Origin: Methylocapsa palsarum
GTDB lineage: Bacteria; Pseudomonadota; Alphaproteobacteria; Rhizobiales; Beijerinckiaceae
Direction: 5' to 3'
Assembly: GCF_900114285.1 (NCBI RefSeq)
Contig: NZ_FOSN01000007.1
Span: 1 to 64,000, forward strand
DNA length: 64,000 bases
Shown here: positions 18,422 to 28,030 of the stretch, in pieces
Layout of the letters: every line of letters starts with the position of its first letter
Position numbering within the stretch: the first letter of the stretch is position 1
Translations under genes and position numbers: made by a program
Notes under the pieces: generated by a model
Seen by the model: only the letters and a program-made list of their open reading frames with translations
Told to the model about the DNA's origin: nothing
Database searches by the model: none

Positions 18422-18670
18422 GGCGCTCCTCCAAGACTGATTGTCACAAAGTATTTGTTTCGCAGATTGTTTATTAGGTTCGTGTTCGACTTACAAGCGC
18501 CTGTCAAAATTTGCCGGACCGGCAAGGAATAGAGCAGCGCGGCCTTTCCTTGACTGGCTTGAATTTGTAACTCTTGAACCGGCCGCGAGCGCCCGCGGAA
18601 AATGCAAAGCCGGTGTCGACTCCGGGGCGAACGCGGACTAAACCGGGCCGGACGCTGACCTGGAACGCCT

Positions 18671-19570
18671 ATGATCGCCTTCGACCCCCGCCTCACCCCG
18701 GCCCGCCCCGATCTCGCCGCCGCGCATCTGCGCGGCAAGGTCGAGGCGCCGGATTATGTCGAGGGCCGGCCGGCGCGGATCCGGGAGGGCGTCGCCGGCC
18801 TGCGCCGCGCCCCGAATTTTGAAGCGTCCCTCGACACCCAGGCGCTATTCGGCGAGGAAGCGACCCTCTACGAGGACGAAGAAGGCTGGGGCTGGATTCA
18901 ACTCACGCGTGACGGCTACGTCGGCTACGTCTCCATGAACGCGCTCGACATGAACTCGCTCGACATGAACGCGCTCGACGAGAGCCGCGCCGCGCCGACC
19001 CATCGCGTCCGGGTCAATCAAAGCTTCGTCTATCCTTGCCCGGATATGAAATTGCCGATTCTCGACGCTTTGCCGCTTGGCGCCGCGGTTCGCGTCATTG
19101 ACGCCGGCGGCGGCTTCGCCCGGATCGCGGAAGCGAATTACGTCTACGCCGAACATCTCGCGCCCTTGGAGACATCCGAGCCGGATTTCGTCGCGACGGC
19201 GGAGCGGTTCCTTCATGCTCCTTATCTCTGGGGCGGGAAAACGAGCTTTGGCGTCGATTGCTCCGGCCTCGTTCAGATCAGCCTGCAGGCGGCGGGGATC
19301 TCGGCTCCGCGCGATACGGACCTGCAGGAGAAGGCGCTCGGCGTTCCTCTCGACCTTTCCGGCGCTTCAACGAGCCTTCGGCGCGGCGACATCGTTTTCT
19401 GGCCCGGACATGTCGGACTCATGCGAAACGAGACCGAGCTTTTGCACGCCAACGCGCATCACATGCTGGTTGCGAGCGAGCCCCTGGCGGCCGCGCGGGA
19501 GCGGATCGCCGCCGCCGGAGCGCAAATCACCTCGATCCGGCGGCTGAAGTCGCCAGACGCAGATCTTTGA
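18671..19570 (+). CDS. NlpC/P60-family peptidoglycan peptidase with SH3-like domains
   Basis: The 299-residue protein has two bacterial SH3-like regions (about residues 45-95 and 110-160, with GWGWIQLTRDGYVGYV) and a C-terminal NlpC/P60 papain-like domain. The catalytic Cys is in FGVDCSGLV (about 196), the His in FWPGHVGL (about 246), and the third polar site is likely the His in LLHANAHH. Such enzymes cleave the gamma-D-Glu to diamino acid bond in cell-wall peptides. A short repeat NALDMNSLDMNALDE links the SH3 parts and is encoded by 15-nt units. No clear signal peptide is visible, as in many relatives of this alphaproteobacterial group. Confidence 0.88.
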   Translation: MIAFDPRLTPARPDLAAAHLRGKVEAPDYVEGRPARIREGVAGLRRAPNFEASLDTQALFGEEATLYEDEEGWGWIQLTRDGYVGYVSMNALDMNSLDMNALDESRAAPTHRVRVNQSFVYPCPDMKLPILDALPLGAAVRVIDAGGGFARIAEANYVYAEHLAPLETSEPDFVATAERFLHAPYLWGGKTSFGVDCSGLVQISLQAAGISAPRDTDLQEKALGVPLDLSGASTSLRRGDIVFWPGHVGLMRNETELLHANAHHMLVASEPLAAARERIAAAGAQITSIRRLKSPDADL

Positions 19571-19669
19571 CTGACCGGGGCTTTGCAAGCCCTTTGCGGG
19601 GTCTTTGACGGCCGCTTCGCCGCGGCGCGCAAATTGACGTCTCGCGCCTGCGGTATTATTTCTGTCGTC

Positions 19670-20248
19670 ATGGCCATTCGTCCGATCATCACCCTCCCCG
19701 ACCCCCGCTTGCGTCTCGTCTGTCCGCCTGTCGCCCGCGTCGACGATTCGATTCGCGCGCTCATGGACGACATGCTGGACACGATGTACGAGGCGCCCGG
19801 AATTGGCCTCGCCGCGATCCAGATCGCGGTCCAGAAGCGCGTCATCGTGCTCGACGTCGCCAAACGCAAGGACGAGACCTCGTCGGCCGAGCCGATCTGC
19901 CTCGTCAATCCCGAGATCCTGTGGAGCTCGGAGGATTTGTCCCCTTACGAGGAAGGCTGCCTGTCGATCCCGGATTTCTACGAGGAGGTGCTCCGGCCCG
20001 CTCGGGTGCGCGTCGGCTATCTCGACCGCGAGGGGCGCAGGCAGGAGATCGAGGCGGGCGACATTCTCGCGACCTGTCTTCAGCACGAGATCGATCATCT
20101 GAACGGCGTGCTGTTCATCGACCACATCTCGCGGCTCAAGCGCGAGCGCATTTCCAAAAAATTCAGCAAGGCCGCAAGGCTGGAGGCCGGGGAGCGCAAG
20201 AAGAGCGAGCGCGGCGAACGCCAGGGCCACGGCGCCGCCGGGGTCTGA
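19670..20248 (+). CDS. def: Peptide deformylase
   Basis: The 192-residue enzyme removes the formyl group from the starting methionine of new proteins. The three family motifs are present: GIGLAAIQ (about 44-51; the usual variant is GIGLAAPQ), EGCLSIP (about 94-100, metal Cys) and QHEIDHLNG (about 137-145, metal His pair). A basic C-terminal tail rich in Lys, Arg and Glu follows. I start at the ATG at 19670 rather than the open frame upstream. It heads a def-fmt-truA cluster, the standard order in alphaproteobacteria; 46 bp separate it from fmt. Confidence 0.96.
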   Translation: MAIRPIITLPDPRLRLVCPPVARVDDSIRALMDDMLDTMYEAPGIGLAAIQIAVQKRVIVLDVAKRKDETSSAEPICLVNPEILWSSEDLSPYEEGCLSIPDFYEEVLRPARVRVGYLDREGRRQEIEAGDILATCLQHEIDHLNGVLFIDHISRLKRERISKKFSKAARLEAGERKKSERGERQGHGAAGV

Positions 20249-20294
20249 CGCGACCGTCCGCTCCCGCGCGGCGGGCTTTTGAGAGGCCGAACCC

Positions 20295-21245
20295 TTGCGC
20301 GTCGTTTTCATGGGAACTCCGGAATTTTCGGTTCCCGTCCTCACCAGGATCGCCGGTCAGGGGCACGAGATCGCGGCGGTCTACACCCGCGCGCCGAAAC
20401 CCGCCGGGCGGCGGGGCCTGGAACTGTCCTTATCGCCTGTGCATCTGGCCGCGCAGCGGCTCGGGATCGACGTGCTGACGCCGAAGACCTTGCGCGCCGA
20501 AGACGCCGCGGCGACCCTGGCGGCGTTCAGACCCGAGGTCGTCGTCGTCGTCGCCTATGGGCTCCTGCTGCCGCGCGCCATTCTCGATGTTCCGCCGAGA
20601 GGCTGCCTCAACCTGCACGGCTCGCTCCTGCCGCGCTGGCGGGGCGCGGCTCCGATCCAGCGCGCGATCATGGCGGGCGACCGGGAAACCGGGGTCATGG
20701 TGATGGCGATGGAGGACGGCCTCGACACCGGTCCGGTCGCCCTCACTGAGCGCATCGCGATCACATCCGAAAGCGCCTCGGGCGAACTCTTCGGGGAACT
20801 TGCCGAGCTTGGCGCCGGACTGATGGCGCGCGCCCTCGCTTTGCTGGAAAAGGGCGAACTCGCCTTCACGCCTCAGTCCAAAGAAGGCGTCACCTACGCG
20901 CACAAGATCGACAAGTCCGAGGCGCGCATTGACTGGCGCAAAAGCGCTCCCGAGATCCACAATCTCATCCGCGGCCTCTCTCCCGCGCCCGGGGCTTTTT
21001 TCGAAGCCGACCTTGGCAAGGGAACCGAGAGGATCAAGGTCTTGCGCACCAGCCTCGCCAAAGGCTCCGGTTCCCCCGGGGCCATTCTCGACGGGTTGAC
21101 GATCGCCTGCGGCGAAGGCGCGATCCAGCTTCTCGACGTTCAGCGCGCCGGAAAAGGCCCGATAAAGGCGGCGGATTTCCTGCGCGGCGCGAAACTCGGC
21201 AAGGCGCTGCCCGTTCAGCCAGATCCCTCAGATGCCGCGCTATAA
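20295..21245 (+). CDS. fmt: Methionyl-tRNA formyltransferase
   Basis: The 316-residue enzyme formylates Met-tRNA for translation initiation using 10-formyltetrahydrofolate. It has the N-terminal Rossmann part ([16 protein letters not shown]), the formyl-transfer site with [15 protein letters not shown] (about 107-121), where Asn and His flank the folate, and a C-terminal OB-like tRNA-binding domain. It works directly with def: one adds the formyl group, the other removes it. The gene overlaps truA by 14 bases. In a methylotroph it shares the folate one-carbon pool. Confidence 0.97.
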   Translation: MRVVFMGTPEFSVPVLTRIAGQGHEIAAVYTRAPKPAGRRGLELSLSPVHLAAQRLGIDVLTPKTLRAEDAAATLAAFRPEVVVVVAYGLLLPRAILDVPPRGCLNLHGSLLPRWRGAAPIQRAIMAGDRETGVMVMAMEDGLDTGPVALTERIAITSESASGELFGELAELGAGLMARALALLEKGELAFTPQSKEGVTYAHKIDKSEARIDWRKSAPEIHNLIRGLSPAPGAFFEADLGKGTERIKVLRTSLAKGSGSPGAILDGLTIACGEGAIQLLDVQRAGKGPIKAADFLRGAKLGKALPVQPDPSDAAL

Positions 21246-22011
21246 ACTCCTCGTCGAATATGACGGCGCGCCTTATGTCGGCTGGCAAAGACAGACCAAC
21301 GGGCTTTCGGTCCAGGAGGTGATCGAGACCGCCTGCGAAGCGATTTCCGGCGCGAAGGTCATGATCCGGGGGGCGGGGCGGACCGACGCCGGCGTCCACG
21401 CCAGCGGGCAGATCGCCCATGCCGATTTCGCCCGGGACTGGCGCGAGGACAGATTGCGCGACGCCCTCAACGCCCATATGCGGCCGCACACGGTCGCCAT
21501 CCTGTCGGCGGAGCGCGTGTCCGACGCCTTCGACGCGCGGTTTTCGGCGGTGCGGCGGCGCTATCTCTACCGCATCGTCAACCGCAGGGCGCCGCTGACC
21601 TTCGAACGCGGCCGGGCCTGGCTCGTCAAACGCAAACTCGACGCCTCGGCCATGGCCGAGGCCGCGATGCTCCTGCTCGGGCGACACGATTTCTCGACCT
21701 TCCGCGCCTCCGAATGCCAGGCGGAAAGTCCGGTGCGCACGCTGGAGCGCCTCGACGTCGACCGCAACGGCGACGAAATCCTCATCCGCGCCGGCGCGCG
21801 TTCGTTCCTGCATACGCAGGTGCGGTCGATGACGGGCTCGCTGGCGCAGGTCGGCGCGGGCAAATGGACCCCCGCCGACGCGCTCTTGGCGCTGAAAGCC
21901 TGCGATCGCAGCCGCTGCGGCCCGCTCGCGCCGCCGGACGGGCTCTATCTCGAGGGCGTCGATTACGACAATCCCTATGATGCTCAGACCAGCGCGATCG
22001 CCGCGACCTGA
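21232..22011 (+). CDS. truA: tRNA pseudouridine(38-40) synthase
   Basis: The 259-residue enzyme converts uridines 38-40 of tRNA anticodon arms to pseudouridine. The catalytic Asp lies in GRTDAGVHA (about residues 48-56), and the second half has the family's [10 protein letters not shown]-like stretch ([14 protein letters not shown]). It overlaps fmt by 14 bases at its start. Its 3' end overlaps the convergent pgeF gene by 28 bases, so the two transcripts are complementary at their ends. Confidence 0.96.
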   Translation: MPRYKLLVEYDGAPYVGWQRQTNGLSVQEVIETACEAISGAKVMIRGAGRTDAGVHASGQIAHADFARDWREDRLRDALNAHMRPHTVAILSAERVSDAFDARFSAVRRRYLYRIVNRRAPLTFERGRAWLVKRKLDASAMAEAAMLLLGRHDFSTFRASECQAESPVRTLERLDVDRNGDEILIRAGARSFLHTQVRSMTGSLAQVGAGKWTPADALLALKACDRSRCGPLAPPDGLYLEGVDYDNPYDAQTSAIAAT

Positions 22012-22754
22012 CGGCCGTAATCCGGCTCGTTCTTATGCACCGAGCGCCGGTAGGAATAAAACCGCGCCGGATCGGCATATGTGTCGAAGGCGAGGTTCTC
22101 GATGGCGCCGATTCCGGCCCGCTGCAGCCGCATGCCTATAAAGCCGGGCAGATCGAACATGTAATGACCCACGTGCTCCGAGACCGCGAAAAACGCCTCG
22201 TGATCGTCCGCCGCCTCGACGAACCTGGCGAAAAACTCCGGGCCGACTTCGTAGCTTTCGGGGCCGATCATCGGCCCGAGCGCGACCCGGACAGTTTCCC
22301 GCGCCGCGCCAAGATCCTCCATGGCGGCCAGCGTCGCCTCGATCACGCCAGTGAGCGCCCCTTTCCACCCGGCATGGGCCGCGCCGATCACCCGCGCCTC
22401 CACATCGGCGAAGAGGATCATGCCGCAATCGGCGCCGGTGACGCCAAGCCCGAGGCCCGGCGTCGCGGTCACCAGCGCGTCACAGCGCGGACGCTCCGCA
22501 AACGCCTGTCGCACGGCGAGAGCGTCCGGGGAGTGAATCTGATAGGGCACGAGGAGATTTTGGGCGTCGATCTGAAGGTGGAGGGCCATCCGGCGCCGGT
22601 TCTCGGCGACGGAGGCCGCGTCGTCACTCGATCCGACGCCGCCATTCAAGGACGCGTAAACGCCGGTGGAGACGCCGCCCTCACGGGTGAAGAAACCATG
22701 CGTCAGGCCCGCCTCGTCGAAGAGGCTCGCCGTCAGCGGCGCGGGAGCGCTCAT
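21984..22754 (-). CDS. pgeF: Peptidoglycan editing factor / multicopper-oxidase-like laccase-domain protein
   Basis: The 256-residue product belongs to the YfiH/PgeF (former DUF152) family. The zinc or copper ligands are visible: His in QIHSPDAL, Cys in VTGADCGMI and His in AAHAGWKG. Known relatives remove misplaced L-Ser from peptidoglycan precursors, and some show purine nucleosidase or phenol oxidase activity. It is the last gene of lgt-midA-pgeF, starting 4 bases inside the previous gene (ATGA overlap). Its 3' end overlaps truA tail to tail. Confidence 0.9.
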   Translation of the reverse strand: MSAPAPLTASLFDEAGLTHGFFTREGGVSTGVYASLNGGVGSSDDAASVAENRRRMALHLQIDAQNLLVPYQIHSPDALAVRQAFAERPRCDALVTATPGLGLGVTGADCGMILFADVEARVIGAAHAGWKGALTGVIEATLAAMEDLGAARETVRVALGPMIGPESYEVGPEFFARFVEAADDHEAFFAVSEHVGHYMFDLPGFIGMRLQRAGIGAIENLAFDTYADPARFYSYRRSVHKNEPDYGRQVAAIALV

Positions 22755-23938
22755 ATCAAAGCCTCGTCCTCGTTTTTCATGCCTTGTCGGAGACCCTCAA
22801 AGCCGGGCGGCGGCGCAAACCCGGCGGGCGTCACGGCCAGAACCTTGAAGAGCTTCGCCATATGGGTTTCGCCGACCGATCTCAACCCGGCGCCGGTCAG
22901 ACGCTCCAGCGCGGAATCGATGGACGCCGCCTGCTCCGGCTTCGCGCGGGAGCGCAAAGCTCCGGCGCGTTCAGCGATTCCCATGCGCATGAGCCATTCG
23001 CCTTGCGCCAGCGGGCCAAAAGCGAACGCGCCGCTTTCCCGGGCGGCGCGGGCGAGGCCGCCGAAATCGACATGCGCGGTCAGATCCGATTTCCCCGGAT
23101 CGCGCAACGGATCGGCAAAATTGTGCCGTCGCAGGGCCTGCAGCGTTTCTCCGCGCCGGGCGTCGCCGTAGTCGTAGCCGTAGTCGAAAGCAAGAAGCGC
23201 TCCGCCGCGCCCGCTGATCCGGGCCGCGAGGCTTTCCATCAGGCGCACGGCGGGCGAGCAGATCTCGATCACATCGCCGGTCTCGCCCGCAGGATCGAAC
23301 CCCTGTTCGGGCTCCGGGGCGAGGCCAAAGCAGAGCTTGCCGCCGTGATCGAGGCCAACGAGCCGCTCACGCCAACCGTCCGCTCCGCGCACGAAATGGC
23401 GCACGGGCAGGCAGTCGAAGAATTCATTGGCGATGAAGATCGCCGCGCCTTCGGGGACATCATCCGCGCGCGCGCGCCAGGCGAGCGGCGCGCCGCATCC
23501 CTGAAGCGTCCGCCGCTGGGTCTCGCGCAGGATTTCACTCGTCTCGACCAGATCGACCTCGATGAGATCGCGGTCGAGCGCGGCGCGGAACGCCGACGAG
23601 ACCTTCGCCGCGCGCAGGAGGTCGGCCATCAGGACGCCGCGGCCGGGACCAAGTTCGACGAGGCGGAAAGGGACGGGAGCGCCCATCGCGCGCCAGACTT
23701 CGACGCACCAGACGCCGATCAGTTCGCCGAACATCTGGCTGATCTCCGGGGCGGTGATGAAATCCCCCGCGGCGCCAAACGGCGCCTGCGAACGGTAATA
23801 GCCATGCGCGGGATGGGCGAGAGCGAGAGTCATGTAACGTTCAAGACTGATCGGCCCATTCTCGGCGATGATCTCGCAGATCAGCGATTCCAGCGGATTC
23901 GCGGGGGATTCTCCCGTCATGAGGGTTTGGCCGTTCAT
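22751..23938 (-). CDS. MidA/NDUFAF7-family class I SAM-dependent methyltransferase
   Basis: The 395-residue protein has the DUF185/MidA fold. It shows LERYMTLALAHPAHGYY and FITAPEISQMFGEL at the N-terminus, the SAM-binding glycine loop ELGPGRGVLMADLL (about residues 98-111) and the FIANEFFDCLPV motif. The human homologue NDUFAF7 methylates an Arg of NDUFS2 during complex I assembly, and a similar role is likely here but not proven. The start is the ATG at 23938, overlapping the lgt stop as ATGA. A longer open frame reaching 24817 is only the antisense-frame shadow of lgt. Confidence 0.92.
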   Translation of the reverse strand: MNGQTLMTGESPANPLESLICEIIAENGPISLERYMTLALAHPAHGYYRSQAPFGAAGDFITAPEISQMFGELIGVWCVEVWRAMGAPVPFRLVELGPGRGVLMADLLRAAKVSSAFRAALDRDLIEVDLVETSEILRETQRRTLQGCGAPLAWRARADDVPEGAAIFIANEFFDCLPVRHFVRGADGWRERLVGLDHGGKLCFGLAPEPEQGFDPAGETGDVIEICSPAVRLMESLAARISGRGGALLAFDYGYDYGDARRGETLQALRRHNFADPLRDPGKSDLTAHVDFGGLARAARESGAFAFGPLAQGEWLMRMGIAERAGALRSRAKPEQAASIDSALERLTGAGLRSVGETHMAKLFKVLAVTPAGFAPPPGFEGLRQGMKNEDEALI

Positions 23939-24765
23939 GCCGGTTTGGCCGTCCGGGCGAGCGGTTCGCGCCACGCCCGCAGGATGAAAAACAGGCCGAG
24001 GGCGATCATCGGCAGCGACAGCAGCATGCCCATCGTCGCGCCCCCGAACAGAAAGCCAAGTTGAGGGTCCGGTTCGCGAAAGAACTCGCAGGCGATGCGG
24101 GCGGCGCCGTAAAGCGTGGCGAAGAGGCCGGTGACGAGACCCGGCCTGCCCAGCGCTCCAAGGCGGATCGCGCCAAGAAGCAGCAGGAAAATGACCAATC
24201 CCTCGAGGCCGGCCTCGTAGAGCTGGCTCGGATGGCGCGGGAGCGGACCGGCGCCCGGGAAAATCATGCCGACAGACGCGTCGGTCACGCGGCCCCAAAG
24301 CTCCGGCTTGATGAAATTGGCGATACGCCCGAGGAAGAGCCCGATGGGGACCACGGCGCAACAGAGATCGGTGATGGCGAGAACGGAGATGCGCCTTTGG
24401 CGGGCGAGGATAAAGATCGCCAGAGCCGTTCCCGCGAAGCCGCCATGAAAAGCCATCCCTCCCTTCCAGACCGAGAAAACCTCCAGCGGATTCTGGAGGT
24501 AGAACTGCGGATTGTAAAACAGGACGTAGCCGAGTCGTCCGCCGAGGATGACCCCGATCGCCGCATAAACGAGAAGATCGTCGACCGCCGCCGCGTCGGG
24601 ACGCGGAGCTTGGCCCCAAAGCGAAGCGCGCTTGACGAGGGCGTGCGCGTAAGCCCAGCCCAGCAGCAGCCCGGCGATATAGGCGAGCGCGTACCAGCGG
24701 ATCGCGAACGGCCCGAGATTGAGCAGCACGGGATCGATGGCGGGATAGGGGATCAGGATCGGCAT
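23935..24765 (-). CDS. lgt: Phosphatidylglycerol--prolipoprotein diacylglyceryl transferase
   Basis: The 276-residue inner-membrane enzyme attaches diacylglycerol to the lipobox cysteine of lipoproteins, the first step of their maturation. It has about seven membrane helices. The key His is in GGMAFHGG (about 105-112) and the signature in LFLGRIANFIKPELWGR. The common form of the last motif is NFINGELWGR; KPE is a variant. It leads the lgt-midA-pgeF operon with 4-base overlaps. Upstream is a 189-bp gap shared with the divergent ubiK gene. Confidence 0.96.
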   Translation of the reverse strand: MPILIPYPAIDPVLLNLGPFAIRWYALAYIAGLLLGWAYAHALVKRASLWGQAPRPDAAAVDDLLVYAAIGVILGGRLGYVLFYNPQFYLQNPLEVFSVWKGGMAFHGGFAGTALAIFILARQRRISVLAITDLCCAVVPIGLFLGRIANFIKPELWGRVTDASVGMIFPGAGPLPRHPSQLYEAGLEGLVIFLLLLGAIRLGALGRPGLVTGLFATLYGAARIACEFFREPDPQLGFLFGGATMGMLLSLPMIALGLFFILRAWREPLARTAKPA

Positions 24766-24954
24766 GAGCGCTCCGGAGGTCTGTCAGATGCGGCGCCGGC
24801 GAGGCCTCGTCAAGCATCGCTGGCCTTCCCTCTCTCGCCGCGCCCGATCTTGTGATAAAACCATTACGATCCCATGTCGCTCTCGCGTTCCTTGTGCTAG
24901 AGCGCCTCCGGCGTTCCTGCCGCCGATCGGATGGGCCTTTCCTGGAGTTGAAAG

Positions 24955-25239
24955 ATGGCGCAAAATCGGGTTTTCGACGATTTCACACGGCTGATGACGG
25001 ACGCCACCGAGATGGCGCAGGGCGTGCGCCGCGAGGCCGAAACCGCCATGAAAAGTCAGCTCGACCGCCTGCTCGCGACGATGGATCTCGTCTCGCGCGA
25101 GGAATTCGAGGCGGTCAAGCAGATGGCGGCGAAGGCGCGCGAGGAAAACGAACGTTTGAGCAAACGCCTGGCCGCGTTCGAGGCTGAACTTGCGGCAAAG
25201 ACCGAACCCGCGACAAAGACCAAACCAGCGGCGAAATAG
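24955..25239 (+). CDS. ubiK: UbiK/BMFP-family accessory factor
   Basis: The 94-residue protein is a short coiled coil with the BMFP (formerly DUF526) pattern: N-terminal helix (RVFDDFTRLMTDATEMAQGV), then MDLVSREEFEAVKQMAAKARE with regular heptads, and a Lys-Ala-Thr-rich tail. In enterobacteria UbiK binds UbiJ and supports the aerobic hydroxylation steps of ubiquinone synthesis. The ribosome site GGAG lies about 10 bases before the ATG. It is divergent from lgt, a pairing often seen in alphaproteobacteria. Confidence 0.85.
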   Translation: MAQNRVFDDFTRLMTDATEMAQGVRREAETAMKSQLDRLLATMDLVSREEFEAVKQMAAKAREENERLSKRLAAFEAELAAKTEPATKTKPAAK

Positions 25240-25330
25240 TCCAAGCGCCAGTCGCATTGTCGGGAAGCGTCGTCCACAGGCGTAGCGCCAACCAGCGCCG
25301 CCGTCCGGATCGAAAGCAGCGTGCGGGATC

Positions 25331-25873
25331 ATGGCCGTCCGGACAACATTCGCCTGCGCGCTCGCGCTGCTGACCGTCTTCGCAAGCGGATCTGGCGCTT
25401 GCGCCGAGACAGCGCCAAAAATTCCGCGCGTCGCCTTCTTCGGCTTTCATCTGATCAACACGTCGCTTGAGCCGGTCTCCGCGATCGAGGACGAACGAAT
25501 CAGCAATCTCGACCGGCAATTGCGCGAACGGCTCGACCAATCGGGCCGTTTCGCCATCGTCGAGGTCACGCCAGCAGTCCGCTCGGACATCGAGGCCGGT
25601 CCGTGGATCGGGAACTGCAACGGCTGCGAGACCGGCTTCGCGAAGGCGCTGGGATCAGACCTTGCGGTCTGGGGAACGGTTCAGAAGGTCAGCAACCTGA
25701 TCCTCAACATCAATCTCTATATGAGAGATGTCGAAACCGGCCGGATGACATTTGTCCACAGCGTCGACATCCGCGGCAACACCGACGTTTCGTGGCGCCG
25801 GGGCCTCGATTACCTGCTTCAACATTATCTGTTGCCGGAGAGTCCGCTAACCTCCGCGCCTGCGCCAGGCTGA
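25331..25873 (+). CDS. Exported DUF2380/DUF3280-like protein
   Basis: The 180-residue product has a signal peptide (FACALALLTVFASGSGACA, about residues 7-25) and an alpha/beta domain. IPRVAFFGFHLINTSLEPV opens it, then LDRQLRERLDQSGRFAIVEV, a CNGC pair (about residues 98-101) and DLAVWGTVQKVSNLILNINLYMRDVETG. This is the pattern of DUF2380/DUF3280 proteins, small periplasmic proteins of unknown role, some of which occur near PQQ-enzyme genes in methylotrophs. The family name is from memory and the link to methanol oxidation is inference. The gene stands alone after ubiK, with a 91-bp gap. Confidence 0.7.
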   Translation: MAVRTTFACALALLTVFASGSGACAETAPKIPRVAFFGFHLINTSLEPVSAIEDERISNLDRQLRERLDQSGRFAIVEVTPAVRSDIEAGPWIGNCNGCETGFAKALGSDLAVWGTVQKVSNLILNINLYMRDVETGRMTFVHSVDIRGNTDVSWRRGLDYLLQHYLLPESPLTSAPAPG

Positions 25874-26182
25874 CTTGCGCGAGACGGGAGCGCGAACCGC
25901 CCGCGTCGCCGGACGGCGCGCTCGCCTGGCGAGCGATCGCGTCGGATCAAAGGGTTAGGCCCCGTTTTCTTCGAAAGGAGAGCGCGCGCTTCCAGCCCCC
26001 TCCCCGGCTCTTGCCTGTGCTCAACCTTGCTAGACCGGGGACAAGTGCGGCGCGAACGGTTGCATTGGGGGGCGACCTTGTGATTCCTTTCATTGGCCGG
26101 GTCGAGCGAATTTTGAGTCGCTTCAATCGCCCGGGGAACAACGGCCCTGCCTCGAGTCCGTTTCACCCTAAAAGGTCTTTGA
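25874..26182. other. 309-bp gap with no supportable gene
   Basis: No tRNA-like T-arm, terminator with T-run or convincing ORF is visible. A minus-strand open frame at 25825-26235 is low-complexity and antisense to the DUF2380-like gene. The promoter of the ybjN-proC cluster should lie in its right part. Confidence 0.5.
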
Positions 26183-26683
26183 ATGCCCGTTTCGCAATTG
26201 GAACTGCCCCGCCCCGAACATCCGGTCGACATCATCGAAAGGCTGGCGGCGCATAACGAATGGCCGTTCGATCGCGACGAAGAAGACGAAATCTCGATCG
26301 TCGTCGCGGGCAGCTGGGCCGACTACAACATCGCCTTCACATGGCTTTCGGATCTCGAGGCTCTTCACGTCGCCTGCGCCTTCAACTTCAAGGCGCCCGC
26401 CGCCCGGCGGGTCGATCTCATCACCCTGATTTCGCTGATCAACGAACAGATGTGGATCGGCCATTTCGATCTGTGGCCCTCCGACGGAGTCGTCATGTTC
26501 CGGCACGCGATCCTGCTCGCGGGCGGAGCCGAACTGAACGGTCCCCAATGCAAGACCGTGCTGACGAGCGCCGTCCGCGCCTGCGAACGCTATTATCAGG
26601 CGTTCCAGTTCGTCGTCTGGGCCGGAAAGTCGGGCCCGGAGGCGATGAAGACGGTCATGCTTGAAACGATGGGGGAGGCCTGA
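26183..26683 (+). CDS. YbjN-domain protein
   Basis: The 166-residue protein matches the YbjN family, a fold related to type III secretion chaperones: HPVDIIERLAAHNEWPFDRDEEDEI at the start, then the WADYNIAFTWLSDLEALHVACAF strand region and a long helical half (MWIGHFDLWPSDGVVMFRHAI). In E. coli, ybjN affects stress tolerance and motility, but no biochemical role is settled. It precedes proC by one base between stop and start, a conserved alphaproteobacterial pairing, so both are on one transcript. Confidence 0.88.
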   Translation: MPVSQLELPRPEHPVDIIERLAAHNEWPFDRDEEDEISIVVAGSWADYNIAFTWLSDLEALHVACAFNFKAPAARRVDLITLISLINEQMWIGHFDLWPSDGVVMFRHAILLAGGAELNGPQCKTVLTSAVRACERYYQAFQFVVWAGKSGPEAMKTVMLETMGEA

Positions 26684-26684
26684 G

Positions 26685-27497
26685 ATGGCCGGCCGGTTTC
26701 CCGCGTCTTTGGTGCTGGCCGGAGCGGGCAAAATGGGCGGCGCCCTGCTGCGGGCCTGGCTTGAAAAAGGGTTGGAGCCGAGCCGCATCCGCGTGCTTGA
26801 CCCTCATCCGTCGCGCGAAATCCTGGACCTTGCCGCGAGCGCCGGTTTTTCGTTCGCCGCGCCAGACGAGCCGCCCGAGGTTCTCGTTCTGGCGATGAAG
26901 CCGCAAGTCCTCGACGAAGCCGCGGCTCTCGCGCCCCTCGCGGGCGGGAACACTCTCGTCATTTCGATTCTCGCCGGGAAAACGATCGGCGATATCGCTG
27001 CGCGTCTGCCTTCGGCGCCCGCGATCGTACGCGCCATGCCCAATCTACCCGCCGCAATAGGTCGAGGCGCCACGGGCGCTGCGGCGAGCGAGGCCGTGAC
27101 GCCGGAGGGGCGCGCCATGGCGGAAACCCTGCTTGGCGCCGCCGGCCATTTCGAATGGCTCGCCGACGAGAGTCTGATCAACGCCGTGACCGCGATTTCC
27201 GGCTCCGGACCGGCCTATGTTTTTTACCTGACCGAATGTCTCAGCGAGGCGGGTCTCGCGCTCGGCCTGCCCGCTGACGTCGCGGCGAGGCTGGCCCGCG
27301 CGAGCGTCGAGGGCGCCGGCGAACTTTTGTTCAGGAGCCCGCTCACCGCCCCGGCGGAGTTGCGCCGGAGCGTCACCTCGCCGGGGGGAACCACCGCGGC
27401 TGCGCTCGACGTCCTCATGGCGCAGGACGGACTTGCGCCCCTCCTCGAACGCACTGTTCGAGCCGCAAAACGTCGGGCGGAGGCGCTGTCAGGATAG
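26685..27497 (+). CDS. proC: Pyrroline-5-carboxylate reductase
   Basis: The 270-residue enzyme makes proline from pyrroline 5-carboxylate with NAD(P)H. It shows the N-terminal Rossmann motif LVLAGAGKMGGALL (about 8-21; usually GxGNMGxA), AMKPQ (about 72-76), IVRAMPNLPAAIGRG and the C-terminal dimer signature (AELRRSVTSPGGTTAAALDVL). The ATG at 26685 lies right after the ybjN stop. An ORF beginning further upstream only extends into ybjN. Confidence 0.96.
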   Translation: MAGRFPASLVLAGAGKMGGALLRAWLEKGLEPSRIRVLDPHPSREILDLAASAGFSFAAPDEPPEVLVLAMKPQVLDEAAALAPLAGGNTLVISILAGKTIGDIAARLPSAPAIVRAMPNLPAAIGRGATGAAASEAVTPEGRAMAETLLGAAGHFEWLADESLINAVTAISGSGPAYVFYLTECLSEAGLALGLPADVAARLARASVEGAGELLFRSPLTAPAELRRSVTSPGGTTAAALDVLMAQDGLAPLLERTVRAAKRRAEALSG

Positions 27498-27506
27498 GGA
27501 ACGCGG

Positions 27507-27953
27507 TTGCATCGTCGTCTGAAGCCCGTGCGCAGGACGAGATTGGCGTGTTGCGCCGCTTTGGCTTTGGCCGCCTCGGGCCGGCAAGCCGCAGCGGAGC
27601 CGGAGGATGCTTATTTTCAGCTGCATTCGGCAAAGCCCGGCAAATTCGACTATGTGCGGAAATCGGAGATCCAGGCGTTCGTGGACGTCAGTCCGTCGCA
27701 TTGCATCGTGATTCTCAGCAATGGCGAAGAAATCAGGGCCTATCAAAAGTGCGCGCCGATGACGGATCAAGTGAGCAAGGAGGGGTTGGCGACATTCGCG
27801 ACGCCGTTCGGCTCTGTGCTGCTTTCGCCCTTCTATATCTACGATCTTGTTTCAACCAATAATTCGGGCTGCCGTCTCAATCTGAGGAACGGCCGGTTCG
27901 TCGCCGTCAACCTCTCCTGCGAAGCCGTGCATCAGGCGCTGCCGCGCGAATAG
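27507..27953 (+). CDS. Exported protein of unknown function
   Basis: The 148-residue product appears to start at TTG 27507, 9 bases after proC. It has an Arg-rich N-terminus and a signal peptide (LACCAALALAASGRQAAAEP, about residues 13-32). The mature part has SEIQAFVDVSPSHCIVILSNGEEI and FYIYDLVSTNN, a beta-rich pattern with three cysteines. I do not recognise a family. It may be transcribed with proC. Codon use looks like its neighbours. Confidence 0.65.
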   Translation: MHRRLKPVRRTRLACCAALALAASGRQAAAEPEDAYFQLHSAKPGKFDYVRKSEIQAFVDVSPSHCIVILSNGEEIRAYQKCAPMTDQVSKEGLATFATPFGSVLLSPFYIYDLVSTNNSGCRLNLRNGRFVAVNLSCEAVHQALPRE

Positions 27954-28030
27954 TCCGCAAACCGGCCGATGGCCCTTGGAAGCAGTTTGTTTCGGGACTA
28001 AATACAGGCGAATGGTTTGAGGAGGCGAAT

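Noticed and set aside
22751-24817. One 688-codon open frame on the minus strand
   Set aside because: Its first part is a shadow of lgt in another frame (Arg/Ser-rich, no family). The MidA protein starts at the ATG at 23938, overlapping the lgt stop.
25825-26235. Minus-strand ORF possibly covering a tRNA
   Set aside because: No T-arm consensus or cloverleaf could be built; the translation is low-complexity and antisense to a real gene.
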